Below, one piece after another: positions 43,429-50,969 of a stretch of DNA of 64,000 bases. Source of the DNA: Palsa-504 sp963739135 (GTDB lineage: Bacteria > Actinomycetota > Actinomycetes > Streptosporangiales > Streptosporangiaceae); assembly GCA_963739135.1 (NCBI GenBank), contig CAVTZG010000030.1:1-64000 (forward strand), written 5' to 3'. The notes below the pieces were generated by a model. The model was not told where the DNA came from. It made no database searches and saw only the letters and a program-made list of their open reading frames with translations. The translations under genes were made by a program, and so were the position numbers. The stretch's first letter is position 1. The number at the start of each line of letters is the position of its first letter.

Positions 43429-43904
43429 TCAGGAAGCGTGGCGCACCGAACGACCCGACCTCCCAACGCGCCTTGGTCATTGACGGGATCAGCGTGCTTC
43501 ACGCGATGCTCGATAGCCTTAGTGAACGTGAGGCTGGTGTAGTCGCAATGCGGTTCGGGCTGACCGACGGCCATCCCAAGACGCTGGACGAGATCGGCAG
43601 GGTCTACGGAGTATCCCGCGAGCGCATGCGTCAGATCGAATCGAAAACCATGGCAAAACTGCGGTGGCCAGAAAGGAGTGGCCATCTGGCACTGATGGAC
43701 GGGGAAAAGATAGTCGGAATTGTCGACGCTCACTTCACTGACAGCGTTGGGAACATGCGTTATGCTGCTGATGTAGTGCGCTGCCCTGAGTGCCACAGGT
43801 ATTGGTGGAATCCGCCTACCCGTGGGCGTCGCCGCAAGTACTGCTCAAATACATGCCGCCAGGCAGCGTACCGTGCCCGCCGCGCGGCAGACGAAGTACA
43901 GTGA
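43425..43904 (+). CDS. Sigma-70 region 4-like protein with zinc finger
   Basis: A 159-residue protein. Residues about 20-80 are a sigma region 4 domain very close to that of primary sigma factors: LSEREAGVVAMRFGLTDGHP then TLDEIGRVYGVSRERMRQIE. There is no region 2. The C-terminus has a CPECHRYWW...KYCSNTCRQAAYRARRA zinc finger of the kind found in plasmid and phage replication-associated proteins. It may bind -35-like DNA without being a sigma factor. It ends 3 bases before the IS5-like transposase stop. Confidence 0.75.
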   Translation: MIRKRGAPNDPTSQRALVIDGISVLHAMLDSLSEREAGVVAMRFGLTDGHPKTLDEIGRVYGVSRERMRQIESKTMAKLRWPERSGHLALMDGEKIVGIVDAHFTDSVGNMRYAADVVRCPECHRYWWNPPTRGRRRKYCSNTCRQAAYRARRAADEVQ

Positions 43905-43907
43905 GGA

Positions 43908-44690
43908 TTATTGAAAACTCAATTCGAAGAAATATAGACCGATGGCTGCGCGGAAGGAATCGAGAAACGTGTTGAGCGGCCGTCGATAATCGGTGAAAAG
44001 GATCTTCCAGGTCTTGAGATGCGCAACCGCGCGCTCGATGGGAGCGCGGATAGAACTGATCTGGTTATTGTATTCGTGTTCACGCATGTAGAGTTCACGG
44101 GCCTGTGGCTTCTTGGCCGGCGTGACGTAGCCAGACCCTTGAAATCCCTTGTCTGCAATAACCGATCCAGCAAGGTCGAGAATCTCCTTCACCTCGCCTT
44201 CCCGCTTCTTCATGTCATGGTCACATCCGGGAGCCGGGTCCGAGACGAAGATAATGTTCCCGAATTCGTCGCCGATAATCAGGCTGCCATGGCCGGTAGT
44301 CTTATATTTCCCGGCCCACATCTCGGGGGCGTGCTCCCATGACCAGCATGGCCACAACGTGCCGTCTACCAGCGCTAGCCGGCCCCGTGTCATCTGCTTC
44401 GCTTCCTCCGTGTCCGGCCGGAACTCTTCGGTAGCCTGCGCGATCAGCGGGGTGAATTCTGTGATGATCTCCGATACAGTGCCCTGGGAAACCCCGAAGA
44501 GATCGGCAATAACTTCTTCGATGATATTCTGCCGCTTGTAGAGCAGCGTTACCATGATCGCTTCCCGCAATGAGAGGCTCTTCGGCCGCCCAGTTTCCTT
44601 ATCCCAGGGATCGGGCAGGATATCTTCGATACGCGCCTCAAGCTCATCGAGTTGTTCGGCATCCAGTCCGAAGGTACGATGGTAACGCAA
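43908..44690 (-). CDS. IS5-like (DDE_Tnp_4) transposase
   Basis: A 260-residue transposase. Residues about 40-80 form an HTH (REAIMVTLLYKRQ, DLFGVSQGTVSEIITEF); the DDE residues are Asp109 in LVDGTLWP, Asp180 in IADKGFQGSGY and Glu219 in APIERAVAHLKTW. Length and motifs are intact, so it may be active. The start appears to be a TTG at 44690 with GGAGGAG a few bases upstream. Both lie in the descending arm of a leader hairpin (44687-44754). Composition is more AT-rich than the host genes. Confidence 0.85.
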   Translation of the reverse strand: MRYHRTFGLDAEQLDELEARIEDILPDPWDKETGRPKSLSLREAIMVTLLYKRQNIIEEVIADLFGVSQGTVSEIITEFTPLIAQATEEFRPDTEEAKQMTRGRLALVDGTLWPCWSWEHAPEMWAGKYKTTGHGSLIIGDEFGNIIFVSDPAPGCDHDMKKREGEVKEILDLAGSVIADKGFQGSGYVTPAKKPQARELYMREHEYNNQISSIRAPIERAVAHLKTWKILFTDYRRPLNTFLDSFRAAIGLYFFELSFQ

Positions 44691-44785
44691 CGGCTCCTCC
44701 GTCGGCGAAAGGTTTGGTTCGCACCTTCTTTCTACCGATGCGGGGAGCCGTTGCCTTTTAGGCGCGCCGTACCGAAATTAGAACT
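43913..44785. mobile_element. IS5-family-like insertion sequence
   Basis: The transposase gene is flanked by imperfect inverted ends. The left reads TTGAAAACTCAATTCGAAG (from about 43915), and the right, read inward from about 44785, AGTAAAGTTCTAATTTCGG; about 14 of 19 positions match with gaps. I could not fix exact ends or a target duplication. It inserted directly after the sigma-region-4 gene. Confidence 0.5.
44687..44754 (-). promoter_or_regulatory. Leader hairpin over transposase start
   Basis: On the minus strand GCAACGGCTCC (44754-44744) pairs perfectly with GGAGCCGTTGC (44697-44687), 11 base pairs around a 46-base loop. The second arm contains part of the GGAGGAG ribosome binding site and the TTG start. 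A transcript entering from outside would fold and hide the start; one initiated inside the loop would not. This logic is known for other insertion sequences (IS10, IS50); here it is inferred. Confidence 0.55.
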
Positions 44786-44976
44786 TTACTAACAATTAAA
44801 TGGGGATTCGCGAAAGCTTGCGCTGGAGAGTTTCCGATAACCCTCAGTAATGCTCCGATACCGCCCGCAGTACAGGTGCACAGCCTTGATGACTGCCGGA
44901 TTGCCGCGGCCGGTACACCGTTCCGCCGATGCGGCTGCGATCAGCGCAGCCTTGCCGTAGCGGAACTCGGCAGGAC

Positions 44977-45468
44977 TCACGGCTCCGGAGGCGGGTCCCG
45001 GCGCAATATGTCTCGCTCTATTTTCAATGATCCATAATGAAGTCGCCACTCTTGCCCCCATGCACGAAGACGAGACCAATGCCCACGCTGAGCCCGATCC
45101 ACAGAGATGAGTGCATCCCACAGGTCTTTCCTGGCCTGTTCAGCCAGTGCTTCGACCTGCTCTCTCGTCCCTGCCTATGCCATGAGTTCGACCGCACCAA
45201 GAAGTGGCAGCGATACGGTCACTTGCCGAAGTCGCTCGCGAGCGCCAATCCAGGCGCTGTCCGGTGCAGTACCAATCCGCGAGGCCTCTGCCGCTGCCCG
45301 GGCCTCTTCTACCGCTCTCGCAGCATCCTGCAAGATGCGACTTCGCCTTTCTAGCCGGGCATCGCGGACGGTCGCTCTGGCGTACACCAGGGCGGCCAAG
45401 GCTGCCAGGGCGGCCACATCCGCGGCAATGTTGGAAACGATAGTGGCGGTCACGTGAAAGTGAGCCAT
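44977..45468 (-). pseudogene. Small membrane protein with in-frame amber stop
   Basis: The frame opens MAHFHVTATIV with a hydrophobic helix (NIAADVAALAALAALVYA) and a charged helical part ending VELMA at a TAG at 45175. The same frame continues without a break for 66 more sensible codons (TREQVEALAEQARKDLWDAL, ISVDRAQRGHWSRLRAWG, EWRLHYGSLKI) to a TGA at 44977. It looks like one about 163-residue gene cut by a nonsense codon. The product family is unknown. Between it and the IS (44790-44976) another minus frame, PAEFRYGKAALIAAASAERC, may be a further small zinc-binding remnant. Confidence 0.5.
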
Positions 45469-45566
45469 GTCAGTCTGACGAATCCTAGTAGGCCCGATTT
45501 TACGCTAAGTGTGGCAGCTCGGCGGCAACCAGCAACGTCAGCCAGTATCCCGGAAGGACATCAAAT

Positions 45567-45929
45567 TTGGGACCTAACGCCCGCAGGCGTCCGAAACTAC
45601 CCGGCGCTCAACTGCCCGCGACGACCCGCGCGGAAGCGGACAAGCTAGTTACCCGGTCGCAGTCCCGAACCGAGCCAGGCGAAAGATGGGTTATCAAAAC
45701 CCGGTTCAGGTATGGCGGTGGCGTTGCCTACTGGGGGACCCCGCGCGACGGCGGTACCGGGCTTACACCGTACCGAACGAATGCCATCGTATATGGGTCC
45801 GAGAATTCCGCACTATACGAGGGCTACGCGTTGAAAGAAGCTCGCCGGATCGGTGAGTTCGAGGTCGAGCGGCTTCCGCCCAAACCAGACCGTCGCAGCT
45901 ATCGCCATGGCACCGGAGGCCCAGCATAG
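45567..45929 (+). CDS. Hypothetical protein
   Basis: A 120-residue frame whose middle, ERWVIKTRFRYGGGVAYWGT then LTPYRTNAIVYGSENSALYE, reads like a real small beta-rich protein with a glycine-rich turn. The first about 35 residues are less convincing and the start (TTG 45567) has no good ribosome binding site. It lies between two mobile elements and codon bias is weaker than elsewhere. Function unknown. Confidence 0.35.
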   Translation: MGPNARRRPKLPGAQLPATTRAEADKLVTRSQSRTEPGERWVIKTRFRYGGGVAYWGTPRDGGTGLTPYRTNAIVYGSENSALYEGYALKEARRIGEFEVERLPPKPDRRSYRHGTGGPA

Positions 45930-46047
45930 CGATCCGCTGCTTAGATCCCAATGACGCTACCTCGCGCCCCGGTAACGGAGGTACGGCCGACGCGGTGGGC
46001 AAAATAGATTGTAGGGCCGCCAGATAGCGCGGTACCGCGCGAACCAC

Positions 46048-47873
46048 GCCTAGGCCCGGTCTTCGCACATGGGATTGGATGCGTGTGGCGGCTGGGTGAT
46101 AGCTGACTGCTGGGTCGTTTGCGGCTTTGGGTGGCGTGTGGGGAATAGCCGGTCTGGTTGCTGGTTGACGTCCGGCATGAGCGGGATGTCAAGGACTGGG
46201 CGGGGGCGCGGGCGGGCGCGGGCGGAGGTCGCGGTTGTCCGGGTGCTGGAAAAGCGGCTGGGGGCGCTGCCGGTGGTGGCGGAGTTCGGGCGCAGGCTGC
46301 GGATCGCGGAGATCATCGATGAGCTGTGCCCGGTCCGGCCGGTGGCCTGGATCTCCCACGGCGAGGTGATCGAGGCGCTGGTGGCCAACCGGCTGACCGC
46401 ACCGGCGCCGATGCTGCGGGTGCACGAGTGGGCGGCGGCGATGGCGGTCGAGGAGGCGTACGGCATCGCGCCGGAGTTGCTCAACGACGACCGGATCGCC
46501 CGGGCGCTGGACGCGGTCGCCCCGCAACTGGACGCCATCGCCGGCGGTGTCGGGGCGGCGGCGATCACCGAGTTCGGTGTGGATGTGTCCCGGCTGCACT
46601 GGGACCTGACCTCGATTTCGCTGTACGGCGCCTACCCGGAGGCTGATCAGGACTACCCGGCGCCGCGGTGGGGGCATCCGAAGGACCGCAGGGCGGATCT
46701 GAAGCAGGTCCAGACCGGGCTGGCGGTCAGCGGGGACGGCGGGATCCCGGTCTTCCACCGCGCCTACGGCGGCGGGGCGGCGGAGGTGGCGCAGGTCACC
46801 GGGGCGATGACCGCGCTGAAGCAGATCGCCGGGCCGCGCCCGTTTTTGCTGGTGGGCGATTCGAAGCTGATCTCCTACACGAACGCGGCGGCGATGAATG
46901 CCCAGGAAGTGGGGTTCGTCGCGCCGCTGGGCGCGGCCCGGGTCCCGGCCGGGTTGTTCGCCGCGCTGCCGCCGCAGGCGGGCACCGCGGTGGACTATAC
47001 CGCCGGGCGGGACGCCGGCAAGCCCGCCGCCGCCCGCGGCAGTTACCGGGTGCTGGAAGACGGCGGGATGGACCTGCCCGGCCCGCGCAAGGCCGACCCG
47101 CCGGTGCATCTGCGCCGGATCCTGGTGTACTCCCCGGCGAACGCCGCCGGCGCGGCCAAAGCCCGCGCCCGCAAACTCGCCGCAGCCACCGAGGAGCTCA
47201 ACCGGCTGGTGCGCACCGCCGGGACCCGGTTTCACCCCACCCCGGATGCCGTCGCCGCCCGCGTCAAAGCGATCACCGCAAAGCGCCGGGCCGGGGCCTA
47301 CGTGCGCACCACGATCACCCGCGACGCCGCCGGCAAGCCCGTGCTGTCATGGCACTTCGACCAGGAGGCGATCGACGCGTCGGCCGCAGCCGACGGCTGG
47401 TACGCCCTGCTGACCAACCTGGCGCCCAGCCAGGCCAGCCCCGAAGAGGTCTTCCGCCGCTACAAAGGCCAGCACGTCGTCGAACGCCGCTACGGGGAGT
47501 TCAAGGGCCCCCTCGCGGTGGCTCCCCTATTCCTGAAGACCAACCGCCGCATCGCCGCTTTGATCACGGTGATCTGCCTGGCCCTGCTGATCTTCTGCCT
47601 GGTCGAACGGCAGGTCCGCAACGCCCTGCGCCCCCACGGCGAGATGATGACCGGCCTGCCCGGCTACGGCCGCACCCCGGCCAGACCCACCGGCCGAACC
47701 ATCTTCCAGGCCCTCGCCGGCCTGCGCCTGATCCCCGCCCACGACGGCAACCCCGCCCTGATCCCCAAACCCGCCGGCGTCCAGGCCCATCTACTGGACC
47801 TCCTCGATGTTGACATCAGCCGACCCCGCTGGCTAACCCAGTGAAATCCCATGTGCGAAGACCGGGCCTAGGC
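46048..47873. mobile_element. IS1634-family insertion sequence
   Basis: Perfect 29-bp inverted repeats bound the element: 46048-46076 and 47845-47873 are exact reverse complements, beginning GCCTAGGCCCGGTCTTCGC at the outer side. The left repeat contains an ATG in frame with the transposase, and the right one begins just after its stop. Total length about 1.83 kb, normal for IS1634/IS4-group elements. I found no clear target-site duplication in the flanks. Perfect ends suggest a recent insertion. Confidence 0.92.
46177..47844 (+). CDS. IS1634-family transposase
   Basis: A 555-residue DDE transposase. The acidic residues lie in RLHWDLTSISLYG, PFLLVGDSKLISY and QHVVERRYGEFKGPL, with a long beta-strand-rich insertion between the second Asp and the Glu typical of IS4-type enzymes; helix ALITVICLALLIFCLVERQV follows. 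ATG 46177 is the likeliest start; the frame is open to 46069 inside the terminal repeat. No frameshift or internal stop. Confidence 0.92.
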   Translation: MSGMSRTGRGRGRARAEVAVVRVLEKRLGALPVVAEFGRRLRIAEIIDELCPVRPVAWISHGEVIEALVANRLTAPAPMLRVHEWAAAMAVEEAYGIAPELLNDDRIARALDAVAPQLDAIAGGVGAAAITEFGVDVSRLHWDLTSISLYGAYPEADQDYPAPRWGHPKDRRADLKQVQTGLAVSGDGGIPVFHRAYGGGAAEVAQVTGAMTALKQIAGPRPFLLVGDSKLISYTNAAAMNAQEVGFVAPLGAARVPAGLFAALPPQAGTAVDYTAGRDAGKPAAARGSYRVLEDGGMDLPGPRKADPPVHLRRILVYSPANAAGAAKARARKLAAATEELNRLVRTAGTRFHPTPDAVAARVKAITAKRRAGAYVRTTITRDAAGKPVLSWHFDQEAIDASAAADGWYALLTNLAPSQASPEEVFRRYKGQHVVERRYGEFKGPLAVAPLFLKTNRRIAALITVICLALLIFCLVERQVRNALRPHGEMMTGLPGYGRTPARPTGRTIFQALAGLRLIPAHDGNPALIPKPAGVQAHLLDLLDVDISRPRWLTQ

Positions 47874-47878
47874 ATGAC

Positions 47879-47912
47879 ACAGCCCGGCACGCCTCCGTGG
47901 GTGCCGGGCTGT
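47879..47912. terminator. Strong hairpin between IS and small gene pair
   Basis: ACAGCCCGGCAC and GTGCCGGGCTGT form a perfect 12-bp stem with a 10-base loop. It lies six bases outside the IS right end and just after the minus-strand gene at 47919, so it probably terminates that transcript; it predates the insertion. Confidence 0.7.
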
Positions 47913-47918
47913 GGATGC

Positions 47919-48143
47919 TCAGCCGAGCAGCCCGCCGAGCTTGTCGAGTAGCGCCTTCAGGTCGTAGCGGGTAATGACTGTCTCGCCGTGCGGCTCCGGT
48001 ATCAGGGCCTGTAGCGTGCCGAAACCGCCGGGGCCAATGATCACCTCGGGGTGGTCCTGGCGGAACATGGCTAGCCGCATCTGGTCGTCTGGCTCGCCTG
48101 GAACGGCCAGCAGCGGGCGCAGCGGGCGTGCATGGCGGCTCAT
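47919..48143 (-). CDS. Small hypothetical protein
   Basis: A 74-residue protein: RQDHPEVIIGPGGFGTLQAL and ETVITRYDLKALLDKLG suggest an alpha/beta mini-domain. Its ATG overlaps the upstream gene's stop (ATGA), indicating an operon. Similar small gene pairs occur in actinomycete genomes near regulators or mobile DNA; I know no function. A strong terminator follows. Confidence 0.6.
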   Translation of the reverse strand: MSRHARPLRPLLAVPGEPDDQMRLAMFRQDHPEVIIGPGGFGTLQALIPEPHGETVITRYDLKALLDKLGGLLG

Positions 48144-48361
48144 GGGCTGCCCCGCCTGGCTGCCTCAGCCTGCCCGATGGCCGCGGACAGGTCCTCGGGG
48201 CTGGCCTCGTTCAGCAGGGGATTGGGCCGCGCACACCAGGTGACGCTCCGGTCGAGTTTCGGGACGTACCAGATCTGCCAGCCCGGGTGACGCTCATCCA
48301 GCTCACGCTTCTGCTTGTCGAGTTCAGTGCCGAGCATGATGGCGGTCACCTGAACAGGCAC
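48140..48361 (-). CDS. Small hypothetical protein
   Basis: A 73-residue protein with TELDKQKRELDERHPGWQIW then YVPKLDRSVTWCARPNP, a pattern of small conserved actinobacterial proteins with a WxI-type core. GTG 48361 is preceded by GAAGAGGAG at good spacing; the ATG at 48403 lies at the TnpB element end and has poor spacing. It is translationally coupled to the 74-residue gene. Confidence 0.6.
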   Translation of the reverse strand: MPVQVTAIMLGTELDKQKRELDERHPGWQIWYVPKLDRSVTWCARPNPLLNEASPEDLSAAIGQAEAARRGSP

Positions 48362-48406
48362 GGTTATCTCCTCTTCGTGTTGGCATATCCGTCTGTTTGA
48401 CATCCT

Positions 48407-48440
48407 CCCCCGCCGGAAGGCCGGGGGATTCCAGCTACTA
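48407..48440 (-). ncRNA. Candidate 3' omega RNA (reRNA) end of TnpB element
   Basis: TnpB nucleases are guided by RNA that overlaps the 3' end of tnpB and continues past the element's right end. Here the final tnpB codons are followed by the GGCCGGGGG/CCCCCGCC hairpin. The guide would be read from the sequence just outside the element, towards lower coordinates from about 48405. Only the hairpin is seen; the RNA is inferred from the family. Confidence 0.35.
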
Positions 48441-49634
48441 CGCCGATTGGAGCAGCAGTTGAGGTTCGCGGTTCACGGGCCGGGTAACCCCGTCGCCTCC
48501 CCGCGCAGTCACGGCGTGCCCCGCCGCGATGTTGATGGCCGCGTTCACGTCCGCGTGGCAGGCGAAACCGCAGGCAGTGCACCGGAACACGGCTTGGCTC
48601 TCACGCGAGTCCCGGTCCACCTGCCCGCACGCCGAGCACCGCTGGCTCGTGAACGCGGGTCTGACCTTCTCCACCCGGCCCGGGGCCTTGTCCTGCAGCC
48701 GGCGCACCAGCAGCCCCCACCCGGACCGCAGGATGCCTCGGTTCAGCCCGGCCTTGGCCCGGACGTTGCGGCCCGGGTTCTCCCGGGTGCCTTTCGCCGA
48801 CCGGGTCATGTTGCCGATCTGCAGGTCCTCGACCCGGATCACATCGAACCTGCGCGCGAGATCCGTGCTGGTCTTCTCCACCCAGTCCTTACGCCGGTCC
48901 CTCTCGCGGGCCCGCAGCCGGGCGATCGCGTGCCTGACCCGGCCGCGGCGGTTCGAGCCCCGCCTAGCGCGGGCGAGACTGCGCTGCATGCGCCGCAGCC
49001 TGATCCGCTCCCGCGCGGTCAGGGCGGGGGCGTGCAGCAGCTCGCCGGTCGACAGGGCCGCCGAGACCGCCACGCCCCGGTCGATGCCCACCACCGGACC
49101 ATTACCCGGCGCGGGAACCGGCCCGCGGACCACGGCGAAGGCCACATGCCAGCGGCCCGCCCGGTCCATCGTCACCCGGTAGGACTTCGCGGCCGGCGGC
49201 ACCGCGCGGGACCAGCGGAACCGGACCCACCCGGCCTTGGGCACCCAGACCTGGCCGGTCTTCCGGCTGAGCCGGCGCACATCCCACTGCCGCCCGCGCT
49301 GCCCGGTGATCCGGAACCCCTCATCCCGCCCGGCCTTGCGCCACGACGGCCGCCCGGCCGGGTTCGCCGGGTCGAAAAACGCCGTCATCGCCTGGGCGAA
49401 GTCGCGCAGCGCCTGCTGCTGGACGGTCTGGGAGCCGGCGGCCAGCCACGGGTTCTCCGCCCGCGCCGGGGTGAGCTGCCGGCACTGCTCCAGGTAGCCC
49501 GGCGCGCCCGGCCGGCCCGGGTGCCAGTGGGAATGCTGCTCGACGGCCAGGTTCCACACGTACCGGGCGTGGCCGCAGTGGTCCCGCAGCACCGCCTGCT
49601 GGGCGGGGGTGGGGAGCAGCCGATACCGGGACAT
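48438..49634 (-). CDS. tnpB: TnpB, RNA-guided nuclease of IS200/IS605 elements
   Basis: A 398-residue OrfB/TnpB. The RuvC residues are Asp185 in VVGIDRGVAVS, Glu269 in IRVEDLQIGNM and Asp362 in CHADVNAAINIA. The C4 zinc ribbon is Cys333, Cys336, Cys352 and Cys355 (QRCSACG, RCTACGF). The N-terminal wedge begins with YRLLPTPAQQAVL. All catalytic residues are present and the length is normal, so it may be active as an RNA-guided DNA endonuclease. ATG 49634. Confidence 0.93.
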   Translation of the reverse strand: MSRYRLLPTPAQQAVLRDHCGHARYVWNLAVEQHSHWHPGRPGAPGYLEQCRQLTPARAENPWLAAGSQTVQQQALRDFAQAMTAFFDPANPAGRPSWRKAGRDEGFRITGQRGRQWDVRRLSRKTGQVWVPKAGWVRFRWSRAVPPAAKSYRVTMDRAGRWHVAFAVVRGPVPAPGNGPVVGIDRGVAVSAALSTGELLHAPALTARERIRLRRMQRSLARARRGSNRRGRVRHAIARLRARERDRRKDWVEKTSTDLARRFDVIRVEDLQIGNMTRSAKGTRENPGRNVRAKAGLNRGILRSGWGLLVRRLQDKAPGRVEKVRPAFTSQRCSACGQVDRDSRESQAVFRCTACGFACHADVNAAINIAAGHAVTARGGDGVTRPVNREPQLLLQSA

Positions 49635-49678
49635 GCGAACACACTATCGGGCACCGCCGACATTTCCAGGGAGGTGAA

Positions 49679-49722
49679 GCGGCGTCTCCTCCCCGGCCCG
49701 AAGGCCGGGGTCTCCACGCCGC
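49679..49722. repeat. Nested palindrome at TnpB element end
   Basis: An outer stem GCGGCGT/ACGCCGC encloses an inner stem CCCCGGCC-CGAA-GGCCGGGG, separated by CTCCT and TCTCC. This structure fits the single-strand hairpin recognised by IS200/IS605 TnpA at the left end. Confidence 0.75.
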
Positions 49723-49831
49723 GATCCTGATGACCAGCGGAACCGGCCTGGTGTGACGACCGGACGTGATTCCGGCCGCCGGGCTACCCTGGTGCGCGGC
49801 GGCGAGATGGTCCCAGACCGGGAGGAATCAC

Positions 49832-50845
49832 ATGGCCGAGCTCGATTTCCGTGCCTGCGCGGCGGCCGGAGTCGGCGCGCTGCAGAAGTGGTACAACACG
49901 ACGACCGGCACCTGGAACAGCACCGGCTGGTGGAACGCCGCCAACGCGCTGACGGCCGTGATCGGGTACACCAAGCTGACCGGAGACACCTCCCACCGGG
50001 GCATCATAGGGACCACGTATACCGCCGCCCAGCATCAGCACTCCGGGTTCACCGACTACTACTACGACGACAACGGCTGGTGGGCGCTGGCCTGGGTCGC
50101 GGCCTACGACCTGACCCACGACCGGAGCTACCTCGACACGGCTGAGGCCATCTTCACCCACAACGCCGCCGGCTGGGACGACGTCTGCCGCGGCGGCCTG
50201 TGGTGGAGCCAGGCCAAGACCTACAAGAACGCGATCCCCACCGAGCTGTTCCTCACCCTCGCCGCCCAGCTGCACCAGCGCACACCAGGCGACAAGAACT
50301 ACCTGACCTGGGCGCGGCGGGCCTGGGACTGGTTCAGCGCCAGCGGCCTCATCGGCGCCGACAGCCTCATCAACGACGGGCTCACCGCGGCGTGCGCGAA
50401 CAACGGCCAGACCACCTGGACCTACAACCAGGGCGCGATCCTCGGCGGGCTCGTCGCCCTGTACCAGATCACCGGCGACCAGGCCTACCTGAAGAAGGGC
50501 CGGGCCATCGCCGACGCGGTGCTGGCCACGCTGGTCAGCCCGCCGTCGGCCCCGCACCCGGGCATCCTGGTCGAGCCTTGCGAGCGGGGCGCGTCCGGCT
50601 GCAACGGAGATCAGGCCCAGTTCAAGGGGATCTTCATGCGCTACCTGCAGGACTTCTGGCAGGCCAGCAGGCAGCCCGCCTACCAGGCCTTCATCATCCG
50701 CAACGCCACCAGCCTGTGGGACAACAACAGAAACGCGAGCAACCAGTTCGGGCTGCGCTGGACCGGGCCGTTCGACCAGGCCGACGCGGCCCGGCAGAGC
50801 TCAGCCCTGGACGCGCTGAACGCCGCCGTCGCCGTCTCGGCCTGA
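49832..50845 (+). CDS. Glycoside hydrolase family 76 protein (alpha-1,6-mannanase-like)
   Basis: A 337-residue (alpha/alpha)6 enzyme. FTDYYYDDNGWWALAWVAAY carries the acidic pair (Asp79-Asp80) of the GH76 active site; WDDVCRGGLWWSQAKTYKNA and WTYNQGAILGGLVALYQITG are further family blocks. GH76 enzymes cleave alpha-1,6-mannan. There is no signal peptide: translation from ATG 49832 (GGGAGGAATC before it) starts directly with MAELDFRACAAAG, so it seems cytosolic, or is exported by another route. Confidence 0.9.
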   Translation: MAELDFRACAAAGVGALQKWYNTTTGTWNSTGWWNAANALTAVIGYTKLTGDTSHRGIIGTTYTAAQHQHSGFTDYYYDDNGWWALAWVAAYDLTHDRSYLDTAEAIFTHNAAGWDDVCRGGLWWSQAKTYKNAIPTELFLTLAAQLHQRTPGDKNYLTWARRAWDWFSASGLIGADSLINDGLTAACANNGQTTWTYNQGAILGGLVALYQITGDQAYLKKGRAIADAVLATLVSPPSAPHPGILVEPCERGASGCNGDQAQFKGIFMRYLQDFWQASRQPAYQAFIIRNATSLWDNNRNASNQFGLRWTGPFDQADAARQSSALDALNAAVAVSA

Positions 50846-50969
50846 ACGCCGTCCGGGAACTTGGCCAGATGCCTTGTGGGGCGCCGGCCTGCGGGTAGAT
50901 CGTGACCTTGAGACGGTCGCCGGGCCGGGCCGGGCCGGAACGTGGCCGAACATCGCGGAGGTGGTTGCC

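Larger units (their letters stand above)
48405..49722. mobile_element. IS605-type TnpB-only element
   Basis: The element carries tnpB and no tnpA. Both ends have subterminal DNA hairpins expected of IS200/IS605 elements: CCCCCGCC-GGAA-GGCCGGGGG (48407-48427) beyond the 3' end of tnpB, and a long nested one at 49679-49722 beyond its start. Exact ends cannot be fixed; TnpA-catalysed ends need not duplicate the target. It would depend on TnpA in trans. The 48405-48440 region should also carry the end of an omega RNA. Confidence 0.75.

Noticed and set aside
44789..45121. A 110-codon minus-strand gene
   Set aside because: Its first half overlaps the amber-interrupted gene out of phase. The second half may be a small zinc-binding remnant but no start or clear motif supports it.
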